A stretch of DNA of 64,000 bases. Origin: an uncultured Phascolarctobacterium sp. Its GTDB lineage: Bacteria; Bacillota; Negativicutes; Acidaminococcales; Acidaminococcaceae. Below are positions 9,192 through 17,604 of this stretch, piece by piece (position 1 is the stretch's first letter; every line of letters starts with the position of its first letter). The stretch spans positions 38,827 through 102,826 of the forward strand of contig CANRJC010000006.1 in assembly GCA_947630795.1 (NCBI GenBank), in the 5' to 3' direction. The notes beneath the pieces were generated by a model, which worked only from the letters and a program-made list of their open reading frames with translations, searched no databases and was not told where the DNA came from. The position numbers were made by a program, and so were the translations under genes.

Positions 9192-9686
9192 TTATCTGCT
9201 GCCTTTAAGCAGCCAAGCTCTGGCATCCCGCACCAGCAGCCTCATCTCCTGTTGAGAAAGCTTGCTTCCTGTCTGCCGAGAAAGGCCTGCGGACGCATCT
9301 TTTTCCTCGGCAACAGCAGTTTCGTTATCCGGCACAACTGCCTGCCCGGATTTTTTCGCAGCCGAAACGGCAGTTACCGACCTTTCGCTTTGCGAAGCGG
9401 CAGCAGGAACGCCTGCGGTCACCTTCGCCCCTCCCCGGGCCCAGCACCAGCCCCCGAAGCCCGCCAATACCAAAAGACAGGCGGCGCTGAGAGCCAAGAT
9501 TTGCCGATTCCAATTCCAAGGCAGGGAACTTTTTTTCCGCAAGGTCTTCAGCTCGGCTTCCGCCAGCATCAGATCCAACTCGCCCCGCATGGACTGATTG
9601 TCTTTAAAACTTTGCTCGGCATTTTCCAAACTGCTTTTGGCACTGCGAATGCGCCTCAGCAGGGAAAGGGAGCTTTTTGCCTCCAT
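9192..9686 (-). CDS. single-pass membrane protein, unknown; possible anti-sigma-like topology
   Basis: A 164-residue protein. Residues 1-60 are charged and helical, likely cytoplasmic. One membrane helix (about 62-83, ILALSAACLLVLAGFGGW) follows, and then an Ala/Ser/Val-rich outer segment of about 80 residues. The start MEAKSSLSLLRR is preferred to an upstream in-frame ATG because AAGAGG lies seven bases before it. It is the next gene after the sigma factor on the same strand and is followed by bamA 26 bases later. A cytoplasmic N-terminus plus one membrane span is the layout of many anti-sigma factors, but no known anti-sigma domain was recognised. Confidence 0.6.
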   Translation of the reverse strand: MEAKSSLSLLRRIRSAKSSLENAEQSFKDNQSMRGELDLMLAEAELKTLRKKSSLPWNWNRQILALSAACLLVLAGFGGWCWARGGAKVTAGVPAAASQSERSVTAVSAAKKSGQAVVPDNETAVAEEKDASAGLSRQTGSKLSQQEMRLLVRDARAWLLKGSR

Positions 9687-9842
9687 CGTTGAGCCTCTTT
9701 CTTTCTGTTTCTCCGGCTTTGTAACGTCTGCGACAGACCGGGCCTTCAAACAGCGTTTCGTCTGTTTCGCCCTTTCCTTTTAAAGTCGCTCCCTTTCAAA
9801 ATTTTTCGCATTGAACAAAAGCTTATTTGCAGCCGTTACCTC

Positions 9843-9872
9843 TCTTTTGCTCTAACTTGCTCTCATTTGCTC
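9843..9872. repeat. three 10-bp direct repeats between sigma factor and membrane-protein genes
   Basis: On the plus strand three consecutive decamers end in TTGCTC: TCTTTTGCTC, TAACTTGCTC and TCATTTGCTC. The period is one helical turn. The position, in the 218-base gap upstream of the membrane protein/bamA genes, suits a regulator binding site, but no factor can be named. Confidence 0.5.
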
Positions 9873-9894
9873 CCGCTTTTGACTATATAAAGCA

Positions 9895-9913
9895 TGAAGG
9901 GCTGTCAGCCCTT
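9895..9913 (-). terminator. hairpin at the 3' end of the sigma factor gene
   Basis: On the minus strand the last codons and stop form a 7-bp GAAGGGC/GCCCTTC stem with a five-base loop. It is followed by ATGC and the weakly T-rich TTTATATAG. It may be a partial terminator or attenuator that separates sigma factor output from the downstream membrane protein and bamA. Confidence 0.45.
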
Positions 9914-10537
9914 CAGTTCATGCATAAAACGACTCAGCATGCCCCGCACGCGGCGCACGCCCCTTTTTTGCAACCGATAAACATGCCCTAGACTGACATT
10001 GAGCCCGTCAGCCACGGCCTGTGCCGATCTGTCTTCCACGAAGATCCCCCGCAATACCGCCTGCTCCTTAAAGGGCAGCCTGGCCATAGCGGAAGCTACC
10101 TGATGCTCCAGCATGTGCCGTTCTGCCACCTCGGTAGGCGTAGCGGCCTCCGCCGCCAACATTTGGCTCAAAGTGAGACCGTTGTCCAATTCTTTTTCCA
10201 AAGAAAGGTGACCGGCGGCGCTGTTTTTTTTCAAAAAATCTATCATAGAGCCTTTGATGCGGTGAGCGGCGAAAAGACTGAAGGCCACGCCTCGACTGTG
10301 ATTGAAATTTTCCGCAGCTTCCAAAAGGCCCACCGTGCCTTCTTGGATCAGTTCCATCGTTTGAGGCTCGTCGAGATGAAAACCCATGGCCAGTTTGAAG
10401 ACCAAAGGCTGGTAAGAGATCATCAGCAGGTGATGAGCTTCCATGTCGCCGGCGGCGGCACGCTGCCACAGCGCCGCTTCTTTTTCCGGCTCCAGCACTT
10501 TCGTCTTGCGAAGCTCCGCAAGAAATTCCTGCAGCAC
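9905..10537 (-). CDS. alternative sigma-70 family RNA polymerase sigma factor
   Basis: A 210-residue sigma factor with region 2 (about residues 15-100, including LIQEGTVGLLEAAENF and FSLFAAHRIKGSMIDFLKK, the -10-binding helices). Region 4 (about 155-205, LPFKEQAVLRGIF then an HTH around QAVADGLNVSLGHVYRLQ) follows. There is no region 1.1 and no long region 3, so it is an alternative sigma factor, not the housekeeping one and not a two-domain ECF type of minimal size. A GTG start at 10537 is chosen because AAAGGGGTGAG ends six bases before it; an upstream ATG in frame lacks such a site. It sits between tamB and bamA, so it may control envelope biogenesis; this is inference. Confidence 0.85.
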   Translation of the reverse strand: MLQEFLAELRKTKVLEPEKEAALWQRAAAGDMEAHHLLMISYQPLVFKLAMGFHLDEPQTMELIQEGTVGLLEAAENFNHSRGVAFSLFAAHRIKGSMIDFLKKNSAAGHLSLEKELDNGLTLSQMLAAEAATPTEVAERHMLEHQVASAMARLPFKEQAVLRGIFVEDRSAQAVADGLNVSLGHVYRLQKRGVRRVRGMLSRFMHELKG

Positions 10538-10624
10538 GGAACACTCACCCCTTTCGAAAATTTTACCGATTTTTTTCATTATATCATAAACGAGCGGCAT
10601 TGACACCGATAATTTTCTTCTTCG

Positions 10625-13600
10625 TCAGAAGGAAACTTTATACTCGAGGCCGTACCAATCTTCGTTATCGGTGCTGTCCAGCCCTTTTCGCCGGGAATAA
10701 GTGATGTTGAAACGGCGAGAGAGATCGATCTGCCCGAAGATCGCAGATTCTTCTGCATCGAAGCTGGTGGTGTAACCGAAAAGGAGAGCCGGTGTGAGGT
10801 ACTTGCTCACCAAAATATTGTAATTCTCTCTCTCTTCTTCCGTCAGTTCCTGAGTCCTGTCCTTGTAACTCTCGAAGCCCACGCCGCTGCGGGCCTTGCC
10901 GGTGTAGACCCGGAATTGGTCTAAGCCCAGAGACTGCTTCATAAACATCTCCACGTCTCCCAACACCGTCATCTGCAGACCGACGGTCATCAAATTATTT
11001 ACGTCCTCGCCGGTGACCTCATCGCTGCTGGCGCTCTCTCTCTGCAACGTGAGCATGCGAACGATAGTATCCTTGCTGAGAGGAGGATTGCTGGTCATGG
11101 ACAGGGTCATATTATCCACCGGTCCGTTCACTTTCATATCGATGAAGTACCGGCTGAAGCGAGTGGAGCTTTCAATGTTCACATTGGGAAGGAAAGTTCC
11201 CGGGGTCACCCAAGTGAGCATGGCCCTGCTAAGTTTGAAAGGAGTTCGCAGATAAGTGATGCTGCCTTTATCTGCTTTGATGTTGCCGCTGATGACGGGG
11301 CGAGCGGTGCTGCCTTTGATCGTAAGGCCGCCGTTCAGCCAAATGTCATAGAGGTGAGCATTCAGCATGTGGATCTTCGGCCCCAACTCCAAAGTCAGGT
11401 CCAGACCCAGATCGGTATCTCCTTCTCCCGTTTCGGGCACGGAAGAAATATTCAAGAGGACATCGTCCAGCCGCACTTTCCCCTGCACATGAGGCCGATA
11501 GTCCGTCACGCTCTGCTTGCTCTCGCTGTTTGTTCTGCGGCGGTAACGGCGGGGCTCTATCACCAGATCGCTGTTGATCGTGCCGGTGAAAACAGGGCCG
11601 GTGACTTTGGCATCTTTCGCATTTATGTGGAGACGATAAGCATCTTCTGCCTGAGCCAAAGGAGCGTAGCTGCCTTGTGCCGTGACTCTGCCCTGCCCCA
11701 AAGCGGCCGACAGGTCCTTGAGCACCACTTTATCTCCCTCAAAGGCCATATCCGTATTGATATGATCCAAGATGCTGGTCACTTGTCTGAATTTTATGCT
11801 GCCGTCTTCGATGCGCAGCCCTCCCCGCAGCAACGGGCTTTCCAAAGTGCCGCCGATGTGCAGCCGCCCTTTCGTATCTCCCGTTGCCCATTCCACCAGA
11901 TCGCTGAACATAGGCAAGAGACCCAGCCGAGCTTCGTCCAGATCGATATCTATATCCAATTCGGCGCCGGGCTGTTTTTTCTCTCCTCGGTCGTAGAGCA
12001 GATCCAAAGGTATCCTGCCTCTGCTTCTCACCCGATAGATATCCTTGGCCAGCACTGCCTCTATCAAACGGATGGCGCCGTTTTCGACATCCAGAGCCGC
12101 ATCGATGTTGTCTAATTTTACTCCGGCCACGCCGGCCTGCTGGATGTTGAGATAGGCGGTACCCACAGGATCGTCGAAGCTACCGGCCACATGGGCGAAA
12201 AGATCCATCTTGCCGGTGATCTCCGGCGGCTCGTCCATGACGCCGGTGATGATGGCAGGATTGGCCCCGACGGTACGCAAATTGAGGTCCAAACTCTTCC
12301 CGAGGGTATCGATGAGGCCGCCGGCTACGATGATACCGGTGTGTTCATTTTCCTTTTTTTCCTGAAGCTTGACATTTTCCAGATACAGCACGCCTTTTTG
12401 CATGTGCCCTTTAAAACGCATGCCGTAATATTCAAGGTCGTGGATGGTCACATCTTCCACGTGGGCGTCGATATCGATCCGCCGATCGCCTTTGGCGTTG
12501 ATCACGATGTCGCCGATCAAAGTGCCGTCGATCTTGTAGTCCAAATTGCAGAGCCTCAGCAGGCCCCCTACTTTGCCCCACAATACTCCCACGTTGCCCC
12601 GCAGATCATGGGCCGGTATATTCAGGCTGAGTTGGGCCCGATAGAGGCCGTACTCGCCATCACTATCAGAGTGAGGCTGCTTGAATTCCGCTTCCAGTTT
12701 ATTTACATCGCGGCCGTTGCTCTTTAAGGTGCCGGAAAGTTCTGTAAGTGTCTCGCCGTTGACGGTTATGGCTTCGCTGTTCACTTTTCCTTCGAAATAA
12801 GGAGCGCTCACCGTGCCGCCGACGTGGCCTTTGGCGTTGAACAGACCTTCCATCTGCCACTCGCTGCTCATGATGGGCAGTCTTTTTAAGTTGAAATCAT
12901 CCGCTTCGACATCGAAATCCAACCGCTGTCTTTTATCCATGTGGCCTTTCAGCCGCAACTTCGCTCCCAAAGTGGAGATGAAGGCACTGCGCAAATAGAC
13001 CGCTCCGTCGTCCAGCATGTAGCGGCTGCGGACGCTGTCCAGCAAATAGCCCTGCACGCTGCCGTCGTAAAGATGGGCTTCTCCTTCTATATGCAAATTG
13101 CTCAAAGGCCCCGTCACCTGCATAACGTTGTCGAAGTTGCCGGTCAAATGAGTGGTCTCCGTCAGTCCTGCGACGGCCACCAGAGGCTCCACCCTCACTC
13201 CCTTCGTCTCCAACGCCAAATCCAGAACAGGTTCCGCTCCCCGCAGGTCCACACTGCCCGCAACGTTGTGAGTGCCCTGTTCCATTTTCGCTTCCGCTTC
13301 TTTGACGGTAACTATATTATCCGCCAAAGCAAGATAGCCGTGAGCCTCTTTGATCTTCTGACCCATGATCGCAGCTTTGTCCAGAACGACTTTTCCTTTA
13401 AAGGAAGGGGCGGTAAGACTGCCGTTCACGACAAAATCTGCCGATAAATAACCGGAGCCTTGATAGTCGACCACGTCTAAAAAGGGATGGATGGGAAAGT
13501 GGGCCATACGGCCGGCCAAAGCCAACTGCCCTTTCGTATCGATGCTGCCCACGGCGGCCAAACTTCCTTCGCCGCCCCGCACGCCCAAATGGCGAAGGGT

Positions 13601-14932
13601 CAATTTTTTCCCGTCCCAATAACCGTCCATGGTCAAATTGGCAAGCTCCAGACTGCGCCAGCCCACCTGCAAAGTTTCTGCGGCCCCTTCTATTTGCGCA
13701 CTGCCTTCTTCGTTGAAAGCGGCCCTGAAGGCTGCCGCGCCGTCCAGCCGCACTTCTTCCCGCGGCCTATCGGGCAGCGGCAACGTCACTTTATCGAAAT
13801 CGAGATCGCAGGCAAGAGCCCTCTCTTTCAGAGCATAGCTGAGCCCGGCCTCGATCAGGCCGCCGCCGACTGCTGCTCTGGCAGCGGCCACATGGAGAAG
13901 ATCTTTATTGACGGCGATGGGTATGCGAAGATCTCGGACCGTGTAGCCTTTATAAGCCAGCTCCTCGGCTCGCACTTCCAGCCTGCCTTCGGGGCTTGCC
14001 GCATCTTCCAGATCCAGCTCGCCTTCCAGTTCGATCGGCTTATCCAGCAGAAAGGCCCGCAAACCGTCGAAGCTCACTATGCTCTCTCTGGCTTTGACGG
14101 TGCCGTCGAGAGCTACTTTGTATTTTTCGCCGCCGAAAGCATAAACGGCAGCGACGGAGTCTAAGTCGACGCTGCCGCTGTAGCGCATCTTGCCGTTTTT
14201 GTTACTGTAATGGACGTGGACGTCTTTCACTGCCCCTGCCAATTCTTCCGCTTGCGCCAAATGCAGAGCCAAGGGAGCATAGGGCGACAGGGAGAAAACT
14301 GCGGTATCGAGAGTAAGGCTACCCTCTCCTTTCATATTCAGCTGCCCCTTCAAGGCCAAAGTTTCATTTCTGTCTAGGGGCTTGATCTCGGCGGCCAGAG
14401 CAAAGTCGGGGTTAGCCCCGCCGTTGGCCTTGGCCTCTACGCCGTAGCCCCACCTGCCGTAAGGAGTGGCTACTTCCAAATAGCCGTTTTCGATCTCCAA
14501 AAGACCGTAGAAAGGTGTCTCGTCGGAATCGGACTCCTTCATCAGTTTTGCCAAGTTCCAATTATTTTTATCGTCTAAGACCAGATAAGCCCGAGGCTCT
14601 TTCAAAGTTACGCGGCTCACCGCTTTCAAAGGCTCGCTCAGACCCAGCCACGGCCTCACTTCCACTTGCGTGCCGCCAACGGCGGCCAACACCTTTCCCT
14701 CTTCATCTTTCAGCAGCACATCTTCCAAAGTGAGGCTGAGGCCGCCGCTCCAGCGTACGCCGCCGATCTTTATGCTGCCGTTGATGAAGTCGCCGGCCAA
14801 AGCTTCTGCCCGTGGCAGAGCTGCCTGCAATAGAGCGGGGGCGACTTTTTGCACAAAATAGGCATAGGCCGCCCCCAGCACCACCAGGATGCAGCCTATG
14901 CCTATCATCAGCTTGCTTTTCAAAAAAGCCAT
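10625..14932 (-). CDS. tamB: TamB-type translocation and assembly module protein (AsmA-like/DUF490)
   Basis: A 1435-residue envelope-spanning protein. One N-terminal membrane helix (about residues 7-26, MIGIGCILVVLGAAYAYF) anchors it in the inner membrane. The long remainder is made of repeating beta-rich segments (for example GKVRLDDVLLNIS and GNIKADKGSITYLRTPFKL), which in TamB/AsmA proteins form a hydrophobic groove bridging to the outer membrane. The C-terminal DUF490 region ends DWYGLEYKVSF with a terminal Phe, as BAM substrates do. The start MAFLKSK is preferred to an upstream ATG because the anchor follows directly. In diderm Firmicutes tamB commonly lies next to bamA, as here. TamB-like proteins act in phospholipid transport and barrel assembly. 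Confidence 0.9.
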   Translation of the reverse strand: MAFLKSKLMIGIGCILVVLGAAYAYFVQKVAPALLQAALPRAEALAGDFINGSIKIGGVRWSGGLSLTLEDVLLKDEEGKVLAAVGGTQVEVRPWLGLSEPLKAVSRVTLKEPRAYLVLDDKNNWNLAKLMKESDSDETPFYGLLEIENGYLEVATPYGRWGYGVEAKANGGANPDFALAAEIKPLDRNETLALKGQLNMKGEGSLTLDTAVFSLSPYAPLALHLAQAEELAGAVKDVHVHYSNKNGKMRYSGSVDLDSVAAVYAFGGEKYKVALDGTVKARESIVSFDGLRAFLLDKPIELEGELDLEDAASPEGRLEVRAEELAYKGYTVRDLRIPIAVNKDLLHVAAARAAVGGGLIEAGLSYALKERALACDLDFDKVTLPLPDRPREEVRLDGAAAFRAAFNEEGSAQIEGAAETLQVGWRSLELANLTMDGYWDGKKLTLRHLGVRGGEGSLAAVGSIDTKGQLALAGRMAHFPIHPFLDVVDYQGSGYLSADFVVNGSLTAPSFKGKVVLDKAAIMGQKIKEAHGYLALADNIVTVKEAEAKMEQGTHNVAGSVDLRGAEPVLDLALETKGVRVEPLVAVAGLTETTHLTGNFDNVMQVTGPLSNLHIEGEAHLYDGSVQGYLLDSVRSRYMLDDGAVYLRSAFISTLGAKLRLKGHMDKRQRLDFDVEADDFNLKRLPIMSSEWQMEGLFNAKGHVGGTVSAPYFEGKVNSEAITVNGETLTELSGTLKSNGRDVNKLEAEFKQPHSDSDGEYGLYRAQLSLNIPAHDLRGNVGVLWGKVGGLLRLCNLDYKIDGTLIGDIVINAKGDRRIDIDAHVEDVTIHDLEYYGMRFKGHMQKGVLYLENVKLQEKKENEHTGIIVAGGLIDTLGKSLDLNLRTVGANPAIITGVMDEPPEITGKMDLFAHVAGSFDDPVGTAYLNIQQAGVAGVKLDNIDAALDVENGAIRLIEAVLAKDIYRVRSRGRIPLDLLYDRGEKKQPGAELDIDIDLDEARLGLLPMFSDLVEWATGDTKGRLHIGGTLESPLLRGGLRIEDGSIKFRQVTSILDHINTDMAFEGDKVVLKDLSAALGQGRVTAQGSYAPLAQAEDAYRLHINAKDAKVTGPVFTGTINSDLVIEPRRYRRRTNSESKQSVTDYRPHVQGKVRLDDVLLNISSVPETGEGDTDLGLDLTLELGPKIHMLNAHLYDIWLNGGLTIKGSTARPVISGNIKADKGSITYLRTPFKLSRAMLTWVTPGTFLPNVNIESSTRFSRYFIDMKVNGPVDNMTLSMTSNPPLSKDTIVRMLTLQRESASSDEVTGEDVNNLMTVGLQMTVLGDVEMFMKQSLGLDQFRVYTGKARSGVGFESYKDRTQELTEEERENYNILVSKYLTPALLFGYTTSFDAEESAIFGQIDLSRRFNITYSRRKGLDSTDNEDWYGLEYKVSF

Positions 14933-15153
14933 GTGCCCTGCCTCGTCACGCCAAAAATATACACAGCATACTCTGTAGAGTTTCGACACAAAGAGATTAC
15001 TTCCTCTAAAAAAGCGAAACTTTGCAAATTAAATCTTGTGGTGGCTCCCGTCAAAGCTTTTCTTCGGCCACTACATATTGGGGCGCAGAGCTTTGCTCCT
15101 CGGCTCGCGAAAGACGGCTGCCCCGCTCTGCCTCCTTTGCTTTTTTCGGCAAC

Positions 15154-15179
15154 AAAAAAAGACGGCGGCCCCTGCCGTC
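15154..15179 (-). terminator. terminator of the tRNA-Leu gene
   Basis: On the minus strand, 18 bases after the tRNA, GACGGC/GCCGTC pair around AGGGGCC and are followed by seven T residues. Confidence 0.85.
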
Positions 15180-15197
15180 GTCCCGCAGACATAAAAA

Positions 15198-15284
15198 TGG
15201 TGCGGTAGAAAGGATTTGAACCTTCACGGGGTTAACCCCCACTAGCTCCTGAGGCTAGCGCGTCTGCCGTTCCGCCACTACCGC
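15198..15284 (-). tRNA. tRNA-Leu (CAG)
   Basis: 87 bases including an encoded CCA. The acceptor arms GCGGTAG/CTACCGC pair fully. The anticodon stem CTAGC/GCTAG encloses loop CTCAGGA, with CAG in the anticodon position. A long variable arm and GGTTCAAATCC T-arm fit the class II leucine tRNA. Confidence 0.95.
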
Positions 15285-15311
15285 ACGTGCCGCTTTTTCA
15301 GCAACAAGAAG

Positions 15312-15341
15312 ATTCTAACACACACATGCGCAGACTGTCAA
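15312..15341 (-). promoter_or_regulatory. sigma-A promoter of tRNA-Leu
   Basis: Minus strand TTGACA, 18-base spacer, TAGAAT; the -10 box lies 27 bases before the tRNA 5' end. Confidence 0.8.
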
Positions 15342-15391
15342 GGATTTTAAAAAATTTTTTAGAGCCATCCGGGCCTCTTTCGCCGCTGTTG

Positions 15392-16054
15392 CTAGGGCTC
15401 TTTCACTTTATCTTTATAGTAAAGATAGTAGCGATCTCTGTCCTGCAGGACTTTCTCCACATATTCTCTCGTATCGCCGTAAGGTATGGCTGCAGGCCGA
15501 TTGAATTCGTAATCCCAGCCGTTTTCTTGCATCCAAGCTTTTGTCTGGCCTCGGCCTGCGTTGTAGGCCATCATGATGAGGGCCATGTTCCCGCGAAATT
15601 CCTCTTCCAGTTCCGCCAAATACCAACAGCCCAAACGAATGTTGGTCTCGCTGTCGAAGAGCTCTTCTTCCTTAAAATTTTGCAGCCCCATCTGCCGCGC
15701 CGCCCAGGTCGCCGTGTCCGGCATCAGCTGCATCAGCCCCACCGCTCCCGCTTCGGAGACGGCTGTGGGTTTGAAGCCGCTTTCGTTTTTGATGATGGCC
15801 GCCACCAAAAAGGGATCTACTTTGTTTCGTTTGCTGTAGCGCAGGATCTCATCCTGATAATCCCACATATAAACATAGCGCAGCTGCACGAGATCGCTGC
15901 GCCACACCTGATAGAGAGCAAAAGACAGAGCGGCGATACAAAAGAGGCAAAACAGAGGGAGCAGATACCGCGGCCGCCGCGGCCTTCGCCGGCGGCGACG
16001 GCACTCCCTGTAGCGCTCCCTTCTCTTGCTCCTGTCTTCTTTCTCGGCCTTCAC
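15392..16054 (-). CDS. membrane-anchored lytic transglycosylase (SLT domain)
   Basis: Cleaves the glycan strands of peptidoglycan with formation of 1,6-anhydromuramic ends. The 220-residue protein has a very basic Arg-rich N-terminus (residues 4-28), one membrane helix (about 30-50), then the SLT fold. IIKNESGFKPTAVS carries the catalytic Glu, AVGLMQLMPDTA is the GLMQ signature, and MMAYNAGRGQTKAW is the AYNAG motif. The enzyme domain should face the periplasm. It follows coaE by 28 bases at the end of the polA-mutM-coaE run and is probably co-transcribed. Confidence 0.92.
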   Translation of the reverse strand: MKAEKEDRSKRRERYRECRRRRRRPRRPRYLLPLFCLFCIAALSFALYQVWRSDLVQLRYVYMWDYQDEILRYSKRNKVDPFLVAAIIKNESGFKPTAVSEAGAVGLMQLMPDTATWAARQMGLQNFKEEELFDSETNIRLGCWYLAELEEEFRGNMALIMMAYNAGRGQTKAWMQENGWDYEFNRPAAIPYGDTREYVEKVLQDRDRYYLYYKDKVKEP

Positions 16055-16082
16055 TGCCTTCCCCCTCGCGCTGCTCTTTGTT

Positions 16083-16673
16083 TTATTGCAATTCTTTCAG
16101 CAGCTTCTCCACCTGCGCCAAAGTTTTCTCTAAACTGCCGCTGTTGTCGATGAGCACGTCTGCAACTGCGGCCTTCTCTTGCAAACCGAGCTGGGCCTCA
16201 AGACGGGCCTCCGCCTGCTCCCTGGTCATGCCGTCTCTCGTCATGGCCCGCTGCAGCTGCTGCTCTCTCTTTACGGCCACCAGCCACACGCGGGTGCAAT
16301 ATTTTTGCCAGCCGCACTCGATCAAAAGAGGCACGTCCAGCACGGCGGCCACAGCCCCCGCCTGCCGCTGCTCAGCCAAAAAACTTTGGGCCTGCCGCCA
16401 CACTTCTTGATGGATGATGCCTTCCAATTTTTCTCTGACGGTCTTATCGTTAAAGATCAAAGCAGCGACTTTTGGTCTGTTCAATTCCCCTGCGGCGGTG
16501 AGATAAGCTTCTCCCAAAACTGCGGCCGCTTTTTTTAAGCCGAGGCTGCCTTTTGCTACCGCTTTTCTGGCGGCCTCATCGGCATCGAAGACCGGCAGCC
16601 CCGCCTTGACCAAGAACTTCGCCACCGTGCTTTTTCCCGAAGCCATGCCTCCCGTAAGGCCTATGATCTCCAC
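16083..16673 (-). CDS. coaE: dephospho-CoA kinase
   Basis: Last step of coenzyme A synthesis: phosphorylates the 3'-hydroxyl of dephospho-CoA. The 196 residues begin MEIIGLTGGMASGKST, the P-loop. VFDADEAARKAV gives the substrate-binding Asp region. LDVPLLIECGW and MTRDGMTREQAEAR are the CoaE core and lid signatures. Length is normal. Twelve bases separate it from mutM upstream; the polA-mutM-coaE order is a common Firmicutes arrangement. Confidence 0.97.
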   Translation of the reverse strand: MEIIGLTGGMASGKSTVAKFLVKAGLPVFDADEAARKAVAKGSLGLKKAAAVLGEAYLTAAGELNRPKVAALIFNDKTVREKLEGIIHQEVWRQAQSFLAEQRQAGAVAAVLDVPLLIECGWQKYCTRVWLVAVKREQQLQRAMTRDGMTREQAEARLEAQLGLQEKAAVADVLIDNSGSLEKTLAQVEKLLKELQ

Positions 16674-16685
16674 TCCCTCTTCCTC

Positions 16686-17507
16686 CTATTTTTGACAGCG
16701 GGGGCAGTAGACCGTGCCTCTTCCCGCCACTTTTGTCTTCAGCAAAAGAGAGCCGCACTTTTTGCAGGGCTGCCCGCCCCGGCCGTATACGGACAGCTGC
16801 TCCTGATTGGAGCCTTTCTTCCCTTCTCCGTCTTTATAATCGCGAAAGGTGGTGCCCCTGTTGGCTATGCCCTGAGCGATGACTTTGTCGACGGCCGCCG
16901 TCAACGCTTCGATCTCTTTCCTCGTTAAAGAGGCGGCCGGCCTGGCGGGGGCGATGCCGGCGGCAAAGAGAGCCTCGTCGGCATAGATGTTGCCCAAGCC
17001 GGCGATGTGCCGCTGATCCAAGATGAAAGCTTTGCTGCTCTGTTTGGCTTTTGCGGCCAAAGCAGCCAAATAGTCTGCGTTGAAGGCCGGGGTCAAAGGC
17101 TCCGGCCCCAAACTGTCGTAGCCCCCTATGGCGATCTCCCCCGGCCGCAGCAGATACAAAGTGCCGAAGGTGCGGATATCGGTGAAATAGAGGTCTGTAT
17201 CGCCGCTGAGAGTGAATTTTATTTTGGTATAGCTCGGCGGCTCTTCCCCTTTTTGGCGGGCGATGAGGGCTCCTGTCATCCGCAGATGCAGCAATAAAAA
17301 TTGTCCGCTCGCCAGCTCCAGCCGCAAATATTTGCCCCGACGAGCCACTGCTTCTATCTTTTCTCCTTCCAAGCGGCGGCAAAACACCTCGGCATCGGGA
17401 TATTTGATGAGGCGCGGCAGATAGACTTCCGTTTTGACGATGCTTTTTCCCAAAATGTGAGGGGCCAGGCTTTTTTTCACCTGCTCCACCTCCGGCAGTT
17501 CCGGCAT
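16686..17507 (-). CDS. mutM: formamidopyrimidine-DNA glycosylase
   Basis: Removes 8-oxoguanine and ring-opened purines from DNA and nicks the abasic site. The protein must start MPELPEV because Pro2 is the catalytic nucleophile and Glu3 assists; GAGGTCATC precedes this ATG, so the longer frame upstream is discarded. The 273 residues include the beta-sandwich lysine in RGKYLRLEL, the H2TH segment KAFILDQRHIAGLGNIYADE, and the C-terminal zinc finger of four cysteines, CKKC and CPRC. It lies between polA and coaE. Confidence 0.97.
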   Translation of the reverse strand: MPELPEVEQVKKSLAPHILGKSIVKTEVYLPRLIKYPDAEVFCRRLEGEKIEAVARRGKYLRLELASGQFLLLHLRMTGALIARQKGEEPPSYTKIKFTLSGDTDLYFTDIRTFGTLYLLRPGEIAIGGYDSLGPEPLTPAFNADYLAALAAKAKQSSKAFILDQRHIAGLGNIYADEALFAAGIAPARPAASLTRKEIEALTAAVDKVIAQGIANRGTTFRDYKDGEGKKGSNQEQLSVYGRGGQPCKKCGSLLLKTKVAGRGTVYCPRCQK

Positions 17508-17604
17508 GATGACCTCCTCGTTGCGGTTCGAAACTGTAACTCGCACCTTTTGACTTCAGACTTATGATGTCTGGTCTTTACTCCCCACTCCACGCTCCAC
17601 ACTC

